Below, one piece after another: positions 8,373 to 17,133 of a stretch of 64,000 nt of DNA. Source of the DNA: an uncultured Thomasclavelia sp. (GTDB lineage: Bacteria; Bacillota_I; Bacilli_A; Erysipelotrichales; Coprobacillaceae); NCBI RefSeq assembly GCF_944324745.1, contig NZ_CALUXO010000073.1, positions 57,038 through 121,037 on the forward strand. Reading direction: 5' to 3'. The position numbers were made by a program, and so were the translations under genes. Numbering within the stretch: position 1 is the stretch's first letter; each line of letters opens with the position of its first letter. Under the pieces are notes generated by a model that was not told the origin of the DNA, did no database searches, and was given only the letters and a program-made list of their open reading frames with translations.

Positions 8373-9145
8373 TGAAAAAATATATTTTCTTTGATATCGA
8401 TGGAACTTTGACGGATAATCAAACTCATCAAATTGTTCCTAGTGCCAAAAAGGCTTTAGATAAATTACAGGCTAATGGTAATTTTGTAGCTATTGCTACC
8501 GGTCGGGCATATTATAAGTCAAAAGACTTTATGGAGGAAGCTGGTTTATCTAATATGGTATGTAATGGTGGTAATGGAATTGTTTTAAATCATCAATTAA
8601 TTAAAAATGCGCCATTAGATCGTAGTAAAGCTTTAAAGATAATTAACGAAGCTGAAATATTGGGTTATGGAATTTTAGTAGCTCCTTTTGATAGTATTGA
8701 TGTTTATAGTAAAAATACTTTATTTTTAAAACAGGCCGGATATCGTAAAGAACCAACTAGATATACGATTGATACTAATCTTGATTATCGAGATTTAAAA
8801 GAAATTTATAAAATTTATATTTCAATTCCTGAAGATAAAGAAGCTGAATTAACAACAAAAGATACTTTAGGGCATTTACGTTTTGAATCAGAATATTTGA
8901 TGTTTCAGCCTGATGATAAAAGAAAAGGAATCTTAGATTTGATGGAAATGATAGATGGTAATATTGATGATGTAGTGGTTTTTGGGGATGATTATAATGA
9001 TTTGGATATGTTTGATGAACGTTTTTATCGTATCGCTATGGGTAATGCCTGCGATGAGTTAAAAAAAGTAGCTGATTATATTACTGATCGAAATACTAAT
9101 GATGGTATTTATAACGCCTGTCGTGTACATGGTTGGATAAAATAA
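8372..9145 (+). CDS. HAD superfamily Cof-type phosphatase
   Basis: A 257-residue Cof-like HAD hydrolase. Motif I is FFDIDGTLTDN with the nucleophile Asp8 and Asp10, motif IV is VVFGDDYNDLDMF, and a C2-type cap lies between. These cytoplasmic enzymes remove phosphate from sugar phosphates or cofactors. The ATG overlaps the stop of the PTS gene (TAATG), so translation is coupled. That suggests it acts on the sugar phosphate made by the permease, perhaps to relieve sugar-phosphate build-up; this is inference. No terminator stands directly behind it: the transcript can run into the hairpin region at 9201-9338. Confidence 0.85.
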   Translation: MKKYIFFDIDGTLTDNQTHQIVPSAKKALDKLQANGNFVAIATGRAYYKSKDFMEEAGLSNMVCNGGNGIVLNHQLIKNAPLDRSKALKIINEAEILGYGILVAPFDSIDVYSKNTLFLKQAGYRKEPTRYTIDTNLDYRDLKEIYKIYISIPEDKEAELTTKDTLGHLRFESEYLMFQPDDKRKGILDLMEMIDGNIDDVVVFGDDYNDLDMFDERFYRIAMGNACDELKKVADYITDRNTNDGIYNACRVHGWIK

Positions 9146-9200
9146 TGTAATTTTTTTCAATAGTTCACATTAAATTCATACACCAATGATAGGATAATAG

Positions 9201-9338
9201 TGTCGAAAGACAAACCATAATAATATGTAAAATATATTAATCCCCTCATATATGTTTTACAACCCAATGATGGATGATTCCCTCTCCCAAAAAATACATC
9301 CATCATAATAAGGAGTCTCCCCTGGCTCCTTATTTTTT
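9201..9338 (+). ncRNA. Candidate small RNA with C-rich hairpin loops
   Basis: Four hairpins follow one another: TGTC-GAAA-GACA (9201-9212); a 12-bp stem based on TGTAAAA/TTTTACA (9226-9261) with loop TAATCCCCTCAT; a 10-bp stem ATGATGGATG/CATCCATCAT (9267-9306) with CCCTCTCCC in its loop; and a terminator stem (9307-9334) with loop TCTCCCCTGG. Three loops display CCCTC/CTCCC, complementary to GGGAG/GAGGGG ribosome sites, as in C-rich-loop sRNAs of Gram-positive bacteria. A weak -10 (GATAAT, 9193-9198) precedes it; it may instead be released from the 3' end of the PTS-HAD mRNA. No open frame with a ribosome site was seen here. Confidence 0.5.
9307..9338 (+). terminator. Intrinsic terminator behind the PTS operon/sRNA
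   Basis: AATAAGGAG pairs with CTCCTTATT (9 bp, 10-nt loop) and runs into a T tract. Confidence 0.85.
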
Positions 9339-9405
9339 ATTAATAATATTACTGTACATTTTTTTTAGATAAGCATATAATCAAAAAAAAGAGGGGGTCA
9401 CAAAG

Positions 9406-10194
9406 ATGATTGATGGACATATGCATTTAGAGTATGGTGATTTAAGTAAAGAATATGTTTTAGAGTTTGTCGATGCGGCTGTTGCTAAAGGCATTGATAA
9501 AATTCAAATTTTGGATCACACACATCGTTTTAAAGAATTTGAACCAATTTATACTCAATTAAAAGAAATTCCACAACAAAAAGTCTGGTTAGAAAATAAA
9601 AAAATGAAATTTAAAGATAGTCTATCAGACTATCAGCGTTTAATTGATGAAGTCAAACAATTAGATTTGCCAATCAAAGTTACGTTTGGATTGGAAGTTT
9701 GTTATGTTCCTCAATATGAAGACTATATTCGTAAGGTTTTAAGTCAGCACCATTATGACTTTGTAGTTGGAGCGATTCATTCAATAAATGGTAAATTATA
9801 TGATATGAATTTTTCTAAAGAAATATTATGGGATAAATATGATGTTAATGATATTTACCGTGATTATTATGATCTGATTTTTAAATTGATCAAATCAGAT
9901 TTATTTACTCAATTAGCCCATCCAGATACGATTAAGATGTTTAATTATTATCCTGATTATGATCTAACACCAACATATCATCAATTAGCCGATTTGTTAG
10001 TGGAACATCATATGTTAGCGGAAAATAATACTGGATGTTATTATCGCTATCATCATCAGGATATGGGATTAAGTGATGAATTATTAAGTATTTTTAAACA
10101 GCATGGGGTTAAGATGATTACCGCCAGCGATGCTCATCAACCTAGTCATGTTGGTATGAATATTAAAGATATTTATGAAAAAACTATGAAATAG
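9406..10194 (+). CDS. PHP domain phosphatase (HisK/HisJ-like histidinol-phosphatase)
   Basis: A 262-residue PHP-fold metal phosphoesterase. The N terminus MIDGHMHLEYG holds the first two metal-binding His residues (His5, His7), further ligands are visible in ILDHTH, LEVCY, GAIHS, AHPD and the final SDAH. This pattern matches the histidinol-phosphate phosphatase family of Firmicutes, but no other his genes are near, so a different phosphate ester is possible. serC and serA lie close by without a serB; a link to phosphoserine is speculation. GAGGGGG precedes the ATG and is complementary to the loops of the upstream candidate sRNA. Confidence 0.75.
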   Translation: MIDGHMHLEYGDLSKEYVLEFVDAAVAKGIDKIQILDHTHRFKEFEPIYTQLKEIPQQKVWLENKKMKFKDSLSDYQRLIDEVKQLDLPIKVTFGLEVCYVPQYEDYIRKVLSQHHYDFVVGAIHSINGKLYDMNFSKEILWDKYDVNDIYRDYYDLIFKLIKSDLFTQLAHPDTIKMFNYYPDYDLTPTYHQLADLLVEHHMLAENNTGCYYRYHHQDMGLSDELLSIFKQHGVKMITASDAHQPSHVGMNIKDIYEKTMK

Positions 10195-10202
10195 AAAAAT
10201 AG

Positions 10203-10234
10203 CCAAGTTGTCTTTAAACAACTTGGTTTTATTT
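10203..10234 (+). terminator. Intrinsic terminator of the PHP gene
   Basis: CCAAGTTG pairs with CAACTTGG (8-nt loop), followed by TTTTATTT. Confidence 0.85.
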
Positions 10235-10480
10235 ATCCATTTTTTAATTAGTGGTTAAAAGTGGAGTGAAATGGGTAAAATTGTAATTTTGGTATCAGAA
10301 AATTTATAAGAGGTGGGATATTGAGTAGCATTAGGGTCAATAAATGGTAAAAAGAGGGAATGAAAAGGAAATTAGCGAAAATAAGGGGTTAGAAAAGGGT
10401 AATAGTGGCTGGAAGTGGTGAAAAAGGGGAAAATGAGTTATTGTGGTTATTAAAAGTGGGAAAGTAATTCAAATTGCAAC
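10235..10480. other. Non-coding purine/G-rich stretch with few C
   Basis: About 245 bases without a usable open frame. The plus strand has many GGG/GTGG words (for example GTGGGA, AGGGAA, AAGGGG) and only a handful of C. Two similar phrases, GTGGTTAAAAGTGG near 10252 and GTGGTTATTAAAAGTGGG near 10442, bracket it. It lies between convergent terminators, so it is probably not transcribed as part of either gene. I cannot assign a role. Confidence 0.4.
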
Positions 10481-10512
10481 AAAAAACGGTATTACTTGAA
10501 ATAGTAATACCG
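10481..10512 (-). terminator. Intrinsic terminator of the VanW-like gene
   Basis: CGGTATTACT pairs with AGTAATACCG (10 bp, 6-nt loop), followed on the minus strand by six T. Confidence 0.85.
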
Positions 10513-10519
10513 CTATATT

Positions 10520-12187
10520 TTATTGGGAAGGTGCTGGGGTATTATCAGTAGTTCCATCTGTTGGTGTACTAGGATCACTTGCAGGAGCTGTTGGAGTTTG
10601 TTCAGGCGTTGCTGGAGTTTCCGGAACTTTCATCGTTCCTTTAGAAATTATTTCTTCGTGACCTTTATAAACACTATAAGCTTCTTTAGTAGAAGAAATT
10701 AAATTACCATTTTTATCATAGATATTTCGCCATGATTGGGCTTTGGCTCCGTTAGTTCCTTTTTGAACTACAACTTCTTGTCCTTCTGGTAGACTTGGAT
10801 CATTTTCATATTTAGTGGTAAATGGTATAGATGATAATTGTTTACTAGTAATTTCAACATAAGTATTATCTTCTTTAGTACCATAGATTTGAGCTGTTTG
10901 TTTATTATTAGAGTATGACATAACAATTTTGATTGGATAATTTTTGTTGTTTTTAAATTTAAAATCGGGACCACCCCAAGAAACTGTCGCATCACGACCA
11001 ATTGGGACATAACCAGAAACATAAGTATGATTAGAACGTTCGGTGATTTCTAGATTTGATAATAAAACAGCATTATATAGAGTTGACGAAGTTTGACAAA
11101 CGCCACCACCAACTTCTTGAACTGTTTCACCATTTAAATAAGCAGCTGCTTCGCCAAAACCATTTTCTTTAGTCCGTTTACCAACCGTTTCATTATAAGA
11201 AAACTCTTCACCTGGCAGTAAAATAACATCGTTGCACTTTTCACCAGATAAGCGAACATTGTTTTTTCTAACTGATGTTCCACTAACATTAGTAGTATAA
11301 GTTCCTAAAACATCTTTAAAAAGATTTTGTTCTAACATTTCTTTAGTGATTTCAGGTTCAATAATAGTAGCAGCTACAGTAAATTTTTTACCTTCAGCCG
11401 TTTGGTTATATTTTTTGGTTGCTTCTTCTAGATCAAATGATGCCCCAACCTGGCTATCAACGATAGCGTAATTATTGTTTTTATCTAAAGTAGCATTTTT
11501 GGCTCCATTAGCTAATTCTTTATGCAATGAATTCATTTCGTCTTCATTTTTTAATTCATGATCAACTGGCTCATAACTGATTTTATTTTTAAAATCATAA
11601 TCTTTTAAAGCCTGTTTGATCGTCGCGGCAACAGAATCCGTTTCAGCGGTTTTACCGGAAGTACCTTTTGTAAAAACAATTTGATTATCTTGAATTTCAT
11701 AGCTGGTTTTTACTAAAGTATTATAATTTAAAATACCACTGGCTGTTATTTGAGTTGCCAATAATTCATCATCATTGATTGTGGCTCCAACGTTATAATG
11801 ACGATTAAAGAGAAAATTATAACCTCGAGTTAGAAAATTATTTGATAAATTGGCAATTTTATTGACCTGATCACTAATGTCAAAAGTTAAATTATCCTGT
11901 AAGTTAACCGTAAACTCCTGATCTTCAATTGTCAAAATGACATTAGAATCCTGAATATCTTCTTGATATTGTTTTTCAAGGGCGCTAATTGCCTCATCAA
12001 CTGTTAAATCACTTACTTTAATACCATTGATCGTTGTACCGGTAATAAAAGCATTTCCCTTAGTAAAGAAACATAATCCTAAATAAATAATAATTAAACA
12101 TCCAATAATACTTCCAAAAACTATGGAACATTTTTTTAGATTAATTTTAGTTTTGAATGCATTAAATTTTGAAATAAATATGTTCAT
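10520..12187 (-). CDS. VanW family envelope protein with G5 domain
   Basis: A 555-residue membrane-anchored surface protein. A cytoplasmic start is followed by one membrane helix (about 22-43), then a long extracellular part with the peptidoglycan-binding-4 type repeats (about 60-290), the VanW domain (about 300-440, with GEEFSYNETVG and VGGGVCQTSSTLYNA), a G5 domain (about 455-520, FTTKYENDPSLPEGQ) and a Pro/Thr/Ala tail. VanW proteins accompany vancomycin-resistance loci but most, like this one, stand alone with an unknown cell-wall role. ATG 12187 has GAGGAGAGGAT upstream at slightly long spacing. The gene is monocistronic. Confidence 0.85.
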   Translation of the reverse strand: MNIFISKFNAFKTKINLKKCSIVFGSIIGCLIIIYLGLCFFTKGNAFITGTTINGIKVSDLTVDEAISALEKQYQEDIQDSNVILTIEDQEFTVNLQDNLTFDISDQVNKIANLSNNFLTRGYNFLFNRHYNVGATINDDELLATQITASGILNYNTLVKTSYEIQDNQIVFTKGTSGKTAETDSVAATIKQALKDYDFKNKISYEPVDHELKNEDEMNSLHKELANGAKNATLDKNNNYAIVDSQVGASFDLEEATKKYNQTAEGKKFTVAATIIEPEITKEMLEQNLFKDVLGTYTTNVSGTSVRKNNVRLSGEKCNDVILLPGEEFSYNETVGKRTKENGFGEAAAYLNGETVQEVGGGVCQTSSTLYNAVLLSNLEITERSNHTYVSGYVPIGRDATVSWGGPDFKFKNNKNYPIKIVMSYSNNKQTAQIYGTKEDNTYVEITSKQLSSIPFTTKYENDPSLPEGQEVVVQKGTNGAKAQSWRNIYDKNGNLISSTKEAYSVYKGHEEIISKGTMKVPETPATPEQTPTAPASDPSTPTDGTTDNTPAPSQ

Positions 12188-12324
12188 TCATTATCGCCAA
12201 TCCTCTCCTCATATTATTTCATCATTATGATATACTAGATAATATGAAAGTTCAAATTTTTTTGATTACTTTTATATAAAATAAGAAATATTAAGAACTA
12301 TTAAAATCATGATAAAAATTGTGT

Positions 12325-12380
12325 AATTGTATACAATTTTTGCTTTTTTGCTTTACAAATGATACTTGATAAAATATAAT
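12325..12380 (+). promoter_or_regulatory. serC-serA promoter with upstream palindrome
   Basis: TTTACA (12352-12357) and TATAAT (12375-12380) with a 17-nt spacer form a strong promoter. AATTGTATACAATT (12325-12338) is a perfect 14-bp palindrome ending 13 nt before the -35, a position fitting an activator or upstream repressor site. A near match, GTATACAATTT, recurs downstream of the start of the 5-oxoproline operon promoter (56281-56298). Confidence 0.7.
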
Positions 12381-12413
12381 TAAGGTCATACACAAGAAAG
12401 GAAAGGTGTTAAT

Positions 12414-13499
12414 ATGACTGAAAAAAGAGTATTTAATTTTTCTGCAGGTCCATCAATGTTACCTGAGCCAGTTTTAGAAAAAGCGGCTAAACAAATGTTG
12501 AATTATGAAAACACTGGAATGAGTGTAATGGAGATGAGTCATAGATCCTCTTCCTACTTAGATATTTTCAATAAGACAAAGGACTTATTAAAAAAAGTAA
12601 TGAATATTCCCGATGGTTATGAAATTGTGTTTATTCAAGGGGGAGCGACACAACAGTTTTCAATGGTGCCATTAAACTTATTAAAAAACGGTAAAGCTGA
12701 TTATATTATTACTGGGTCATTTAGTAAAAAAGCGGCTCAGGAAGCAAAAAAATATGGGAAAATTAATATTGTTTATGATGGAAAAGATAACGATTATAAA
12801 CATATTCCTACACAAGATGAATTAAAATTAGATCCTGATGCATCTTATGTTCATCTATGTGCAAATAATACGATTTATGGTACTGAATGGAAATATATTC
12901 CTGAAACTAATGGGGTACCAATTGTGGCTGATATGTCATCAAATATTTTATCAAAGCCAATTGATGTTTCTAAATATGGAATGATCTATGCCGGAGCACA
13001 AAAGAATATGGGGATTGCTGGTCTTGGTGTAGCTATTATTAAAAAAGATATTTTACAGCCAGTAGCTAAAAATACCCCAGTGTTATTAGATTATACTTTG
13101 ATGATCGATAATGATTCAATGTATAATACGCCACCAGCTTATGCAATTTATGTTTTAGGTTTAGTGCTTGAATGGATCGATAACATGGGTGGTCTTGAAG
13201 TAATGGAACAAAGAAATATCCAAAAAGCGCAAGTATTATATGATTATCTTGATAGCAGTGATTTTTACCAGGCTCATAGTGATAAAGATAATCGTTCATT
13301 AATGAATGTTACTTTTACTACCCCAAGTAAAGATTTAGATGCCAAGTTTGTTAAGGAAAGTATTGAAGCCGGGATGACAAACTTAAAAGGACATCGTTCT
13401 GTTGGTGGTATTCGTGCTTCTATCTATAATGCGATGCCATTAGAAGGGGTAGAAAAATTAGTTGCTTTCATGAAAGATTTTGAAGCAGCAAATAAATAG
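12414..13499 (+). CDS. serC: Phosphoserine aminotransferase
   Basis: A 361-residue class V aminotransferase. It begins NFSAGPSMLPEPVL, carries GGATQQF for phosphate/PLP contact and the PLP-binding Lys197 in AGAQKNMG, all diagnostic of SerC. With PLP it converts 3-phosphohydroxypyruvate and glutamate into phosphoserine and 2-oxoglutarate, the second step of serine synthesis. GAAAGG lies before ATG 12414. serA follows after 13 nt and makes the substrate, so the two genes form one operon; no phosphoserine phosphatase gene is adjacent. Confidence 0.95.
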   Translation: MTEKRVFNFSAGPSMLPEPVLEKAAKQMLNYENTGMSVMEMSHRSSSYLDIFNKTKDLLKKVMNIPDGYEIVFIQGGATQQFSMVPLNLLKNGKADYIITGSFSKKAAQEAKKYGKINIVYDGKDNDYKHIPTQDELKLDPDASYVHLCANNTIYGTEWKYIPETNGVPIVADMSSNILSKPIDVSKYGMIYAGAQKNMGIAGLGVAIIKKDILQPVAKNTPVLLDYTLMIDNDSMYNTPPAYAIYVLGLVLEWIDNMGGLEVMEQRNIQKAQVLYDYLDSSDFYQAHSDKDNRSLMNVTFTTPSKDLDAKFVKESIEAGMTNLKGHRSVGGIRASIYNAMPLEGVEKLVAFMKDFEAANK

Positions 13500-13512
13500 G
13501 GGTGTAATGCTT

Positions 13513-14676
13513 ATGTATAATGTTAAATTGATCAATAAGATTTCACCAGTAGGTTTAGATGAGTTTGATGAAAACTATGCCTATGGTGAAGATATAGAAA
13601 ATGAAGATGCTATTTTAGTAAGATCAGCTTCATTGCATGATTATGATTTTAATCCAAATTTAAAAGCTATTGCTAGAGCTGGAGCTGGGGTCAATAATAT
13701 TCCTATTGATAAATGTACTGAAAATGGAATTGTTGTTTTTAATACGCCAGGGGCTAATGCTAATGCCGTTAAAGAATTAGTTATTTGCAGTTTATTTCTA
13801 GCATCACGAAAAGTAATTGAAAGTCATGAATGGATCAATGGTTTAAAGGATGAACCTGATGTAGCTAATATCGCTGAAAAAGGAAAAAATAACTTTATTG
13901 GACCAGAAATTGAAGGAAAGACTTTAGGGGTTATTGGTCTAGGTTCTATCGGAGTTAGTGTTGCTAATGCGGCAATTAAATTGAATATGAAAGTTAAAGG
14001 ATATGACCCTTATATTCGCGTTGATGCTGCCTGGGCTTTATCTAAACATGCTAAACAAGCCGCTTCATTAGAAGAAATTTATAAAGAATGTGATTATATC
14101 ACAATTCATGTTCCTAGTACCAAAGAAACTCGAGGTTCTTTAAATAAAGAAGCTTTTGCATTGATGAAAGATGGGGTGCGGATATTAAACTTTGCGCGTG
14201 GCGATTTAGTTAATAATGAAGATTTACTAGCAGCTATCGCTAGTGGTAAAGTTGGTAAATATATTAGTGATTTTGCAGCACCAGAATTACTAGGTAAAGA
14301 AAATATTATTATTTTCCCACATTTAGGAGCTAGTACTCCAGAATCTGAAGATAACTGTGCTAAAATGGCAGTTTCTGAAGTTCGTGAATACTTAGAAAAT
14401 GGTAATATTATTAATTCAGTTAACTTCCCTGGCGTTAAACAGGCTCGTGAATCTAAAACACGAATTTGTGTTATTAATAAAAATGTGCCTAATATCTTAG
14501 CTCGTATTTCTAACTTGTTTGCTGATCACAATTTAAATATTGAAAATATGGTCAATCGTTCGCGTGGTGTCTTTGCCTATACTTTAATTGATACTAATGA
14601 TGAAGTTCGTCAGGATATCGTTGATCGCATTAAATCAGCTAAAGGAGTAATTAGTGTTCGAGTGATTGCTGATTAG
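13513..14676 (+). CDS. serA: D-3-phosphoglycerate dehydrogenase with ACT domain
   Basis: A 387-residue short form of SerA. The start ATG 13513 (MYNVKLINK) fits AGGGGTG at 13498-13504; ATG 13507 is too close. The NAD-binding loop is GVIGLGSIGVSVA, the active-site pieces RSASLHD, NFARGD and FPHLGASTPESED are present, and a C-terminal ACT domain begins at about residue 315 (TRICVINKNVPNILARIS), which usually binds serine for feedback control. It oxidises 3-phosphoglycerate to 3-phosphohydroxypyruvate for SerC. Ended by a good terminator. Confidence 0.95.
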   Translation: MYNVKLINKISPVGLDEFDENYAYGEDIENEDAILVRSASLHDYDFNPNLKAIARAGAGVNNIPIDKCTENGIVVFNTPGANANAVKELVICSLFLASRKVIESHEWINGLKDEPDVANIAEKGKNNFIGPEIEGKTLGVIGLGSIGVSVANAAIKLNMKVKGYDPYIRVDAAWALSKHAKQAASLEEIYKECDYITIHVPSTKETRGSLNKEAFALMKDGVRILNFARGDLVNNEDLLAAIASGKVGKYISDFAAPELLGKENIIIFPHLGASTPESEDNCAKMAVSEVREYLENGNIINSVNFPGVKQARESKTRICVINKNVPNILARISNLFADHNLNIENMVNRSRGVFAYTLIDTNDEVRQDIVDRIKSAKGVISVRVIAD

Positions 14677-14685
14677 ATTAGTTAA

Positions 14686-14718
14686 GTCATTATCATTAAT
14701 TTGATAATGGCTTTTATT
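14686..14718 (+). terminator. Intrinsic terminator of serC-serA
   Basis: GTCATTATCA pairs with TGATAATGGC (one wobble) around a 6-nt loop, then TTTTATTTT. Confidence 0.8.
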
Positions 14719-14770
14719 TTGTCACAAATTGTGGTAAATTAACTTATACAAAGTAAATGAGGGAATGGAT

Positions 14771-16195
14771 ATGAAAAAATTAAAGAAGTTGACGCTTAAG
14801 GGAAAAATAGCAATTTTTGTTTTAGTGACTGGTTTAGTAATATTATTGATTGCTATTTATTTTATGTGGCGTGAGCCGCTAATTTTAAAAGAAAATGAAG
14901 TAGATGTAGAAATTAATGAAGAATTTAATGCTGTAGATAATATTAAGGAAGTTTTACGGGGCAGTATTGCTGATGTTAAAATTGATGATAGCCAGGTTAA
15001 TTATCAGCAACTAGGCAGTTACCAGTTAATTTATCGACTAGATAAACAAGAATATTCAATAACGGTTAATGTTGTAGATACGATAAAACCGGAATTTGAT
15101 GTAGTTAATTTGGATCTTGATCTAGGCATGTCAGTCGACCCTGCAAATATGGTAGCTAATTTAAATGATGCTACCAAAACGACCATTAAATTTAAAGAAG
15201 ACTATGATTTTAGTCATGAAGGAACAGTTGATGTAGTAATTGTGGTTAGTGATGAAGGAAATAATGTTACTGAAAAAAAGGGACAAGTAGTGATTGTTAA
15301 AGATGATCAAGAACCGGTCATCAGTAAGCTGGAAACGCTAGTTGTTATAGCTGGTGATAGTGTTGATTTTAATCAAGGGGTAACCGTTAGTGATAATCGT
15401 GATCCAGCACCAGTTTTAACGGTTGATTCCAGTCAGGTTGATTTAAATAAACCGGGAACTTATTATGTTACTTATGTAGCCACTGATCGCTCTGGTAATC
15501 GTGCTACTGTCAAGCGGGAAGTTAAAGTAGTTGCTAAAGTTAATCTATCGTCCAATGTTCAAAGTAATGAAAAGATCGTTTATCTAACTTTTGATGATGG
15601 TCCTTCGGCTAATACCCAAAAGATCTTGGATATTTTAAATCAGTATCATATTAAAGCAACTTTCTTTGTGACAGGAAATAATCAAAGTTACAATTATTTA
15701 ATTAAAACAGCATATGATCAAGGTCATACGATTGCTTTGCATACATATAGTCACGATTATAAAACGGTATACTCTTCACTATCGGCTTATTTTAATGACT
15801 TAAAACAAGTATCGGATATGGTGGCTAATATAACTGGCAAGGCGCCTAAATATGTCCGGTTTCCTGGTGGTTCCAGCAATACAATTTCTAAAAAGTATTG
15901 TCCGGGTATTATGAGTACTTTATCCAAAGAATTAATAGCTCAAGGATATCAATATTATGATTGGAATGTTGATAGTAGTGATGCTTCAGGTAATAATGTT
16001 CCAGTAAGTAAAATTATTGCCAGTGCTACTAGTGGCAAGGCTAATAATTTAAATATTTTATTTCACGATACTGCAGCTAAATCAACAACTGTTCAAGCTT
16101 TACCAGCAATCATTGAACATTATTTAGCTCAAGGATATCGTTTTGAAGGAATAAGTGACAGTTCATTTGCACCACATCAAAATATTAACAATTAA
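14771..16195 (+). CDS. Membrane-anchored polysaccharide (peptidoglycan) deacetylase
   Basis: A 474-residue protein. ATG 14771 is chosen because GAGGGA (14759-14764) abuts the earlier ATG 14765. One membrane helix (about 14-35) anchors it. Outside are two Ig-like/DUF5011-type repeats (about 40-165 and 175-260, the second with VSDNRDPAP and DRSGNRATV) and a NodB catalytic domain (about 268-460). Catalytic motifs: TFDDGPS, HTYSHDY (metal His), RFPGGSSN and ILFHD. Such enzymes remove acetyl groups from cell-wall GlcNAc or MurNAc, giving lysozyme resistance. It appears monocistronic. Confidence 0.88.
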   Translation: MKKLKKLTLKGKIAIFVLVTGLVILLIAIYFMWREPLILKENEVDVEINEEFNAVDNIKEVLRGSIADVKIDDSQVNYQQLGSYQLIYRLDKQEYSITVNVVDTIKPEFDVVNLDLDLGMSVDPANMVANLNDATKTTIKFKEDYDFSHEGTVDVVIVVSDEGNNVTEKKGQVVIVKDDQEPVISKLETLVVIAGDSVDFNQGVTVSDNRDPAPVLTVDSSQVDLNKPGTYYVTYVATDRSGNRATVKREVKVVAKVNLSSNVQSNEKIVYLTFDDGPSANTQKILDILNQYHIKATFFVTGNNQSYNYLIKTAYDQGHTIALHTYSHDYKTVYSSLSAYFNDLKQVSDMVANITGKAPKYVRFPGGSSNTISKKYCPGIMSTLSKELIAQGYQYYDWNVDSSDASGNNVPVSKIIASATSGKANNLNILFHDTAAKSTTVQALPAIIEHYLAQGYRFEGISDSSFAPHQNINN

Positions 16196-16218
16196 AAGGA
16201 ACTAAAGTTCCTTTTAAT
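16191..16218. terminator. Bidirectional terminator between deacetylase and 98-residue gene
   Basis: ATTAAAAGGAACT and AGTTCCTTTTAAT form a 13-bp self-complementary stem with almost no loop, serving both convergent genes. Confidence 0.75.
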
Positions 16219-16510
16219 TTTTGTGACAATGATGACAGCGAATTTCATTTAGTTGATCGATAGCGATTTCGGCTTTATCTTTTAAAGCTTCTTCAATAGC
16301 AGCAATAGCTTGTAAAGTAGCAACAACTGTTTCATTGATACTGATCAATTCTGAAATAGAATTACCACAAGCTACAGCTTTTTGAATCTTTTCACCTTCA
16401 GCATTTAAGATATGCGCAAGTGCTGCTTCTTCTAAAGCAATCGATTGAATGACCGCAGTTAAAGCACAGCTTTCATCAACTGGTGTGCATTTGATAACTG
16501 GCATTGACAT
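16214..16510 (-). CDS. Small helical protein, possibly sporulation-associated
   Basis: A 98-residue protein with a central amphipathic stretch SIALEEAALAHILNAEGEKI and a second helix ending in the metal-binding-like tail CHHCHKN. The SIALEE-LAHI-NAEGEKIQ pattern recurs, as I recall, in small proteins of spore-forming Firmicutes that sit near spore-coat or exosporium genes; I cannot confirm function. GGGGGTGA before ATG 16510 is a strong ribosome site. No neighbour here is a spore gene. Real by codon pattern and ribosome site; role open. Confidence 0.7.
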   Translation of the reverse strand: MSMPVIKCTPVDESCALTAVIQSIALEEAALAHILNAEGEKIQKAVACGNSISELISINETVVATLQAIAAIEEALKDKAEIAIDQLNEIRCHHCHKN

Positions 16511-16641
16511 AAGTTATCACCCCCTTTACTTATATAAATATGTAAATTAATAAAAGTATTTAGGGTAAAAGTCGCAAATTATAACTAAAGATTTTCAATT
16601 TTATTAAACTATGATAAGATAATGGGAGTTGTGGAGGGTTA

Positions 16642-17133
16642 ATGATGTATTGTGAAAAATGTGGACATGAATTAGTTAATAAAGAATGTGGTATTGATGG
16701 TTTGGTACCGTATTGCCCTAATTGTCATGAATTTCGGTTTCCGCGCTTTAATAGTGCCATTTCGGCAATTGTTTTAAATCCAAAACGTAATAAAATTTTG
16801 TTGATCCAACAATATGGTCGTCATGATAATATTTTAATTGCTGGATATATTAATAAAGGTGAAAATGCTAAAGAAACATTGAAACGAGAAATCAATGAAG
16901 AAATTGGTTTAAAAGTAACAGATTATTTATATAATGATAATTCTTATTTTAAACCAACTGAGACTTTAATTCATAATTATGTAGCTATCGTTAGCAGTGA
17001 AGAATATCATTTGACTAGCGAAGTAGATCAGGCATGCTGGTTTACGATTGATGAAGCAATTAGAGCAATCAAGCCAGAATCATTGGCTAAGGCTTTTTTA
17101 TTGGAAGCAATAGAAAAATTTAATTTAAAATAG
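16642..17133 (+). CDS. NUDIX hydrolase with N-terminal zinc ribbon
   Basis: A 163-residue protein. Two CxxC pairs (CEKCGHE and CPNCHEF) form a zinc ribbon in residues 3-30, followed by a Nudix fold whose box reads GYINKGENAKETLKRE then INEEIGL. This architecture is that of NudC-type NAD(H) pyrophosphatase relatives, which hydrolyse nucleoside diphosphate-linked compounds with Mg2+ or Mn2+; it lacks the larger N-terminal domain of E. coli NudC. GTGGAGGG precedes two adjacent ATG codons (16642, 16645), either of which could be used. Substrate not visible. Confidence 0.85.
   Translation: MMYCEKCGHELVNKECGIDGLVPYCPNCHEFRFPRFNSAISAIVLNPKRNKILLIQQYGRHDNILIAGYINKGENAKETLKREINEEIGLKVTDYLYNDNSYFKPTETLIHNYVAIVSSEEYHLTSEVDQACWFTIDEAIRAIKPESLAKAFLLEAIEKFNLK

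Noticed and set aside
12188..12413. T-box or serine riboswitch upstream of serC
   Set aside because: The leader between the promoter and the start is about 30 nt, too short for either.
14765..14770. Earlier ATG of the deacetylase gene
   Set aside because: It touches the GAGGGA ribosome site; ATG 14771 has proper spacing.
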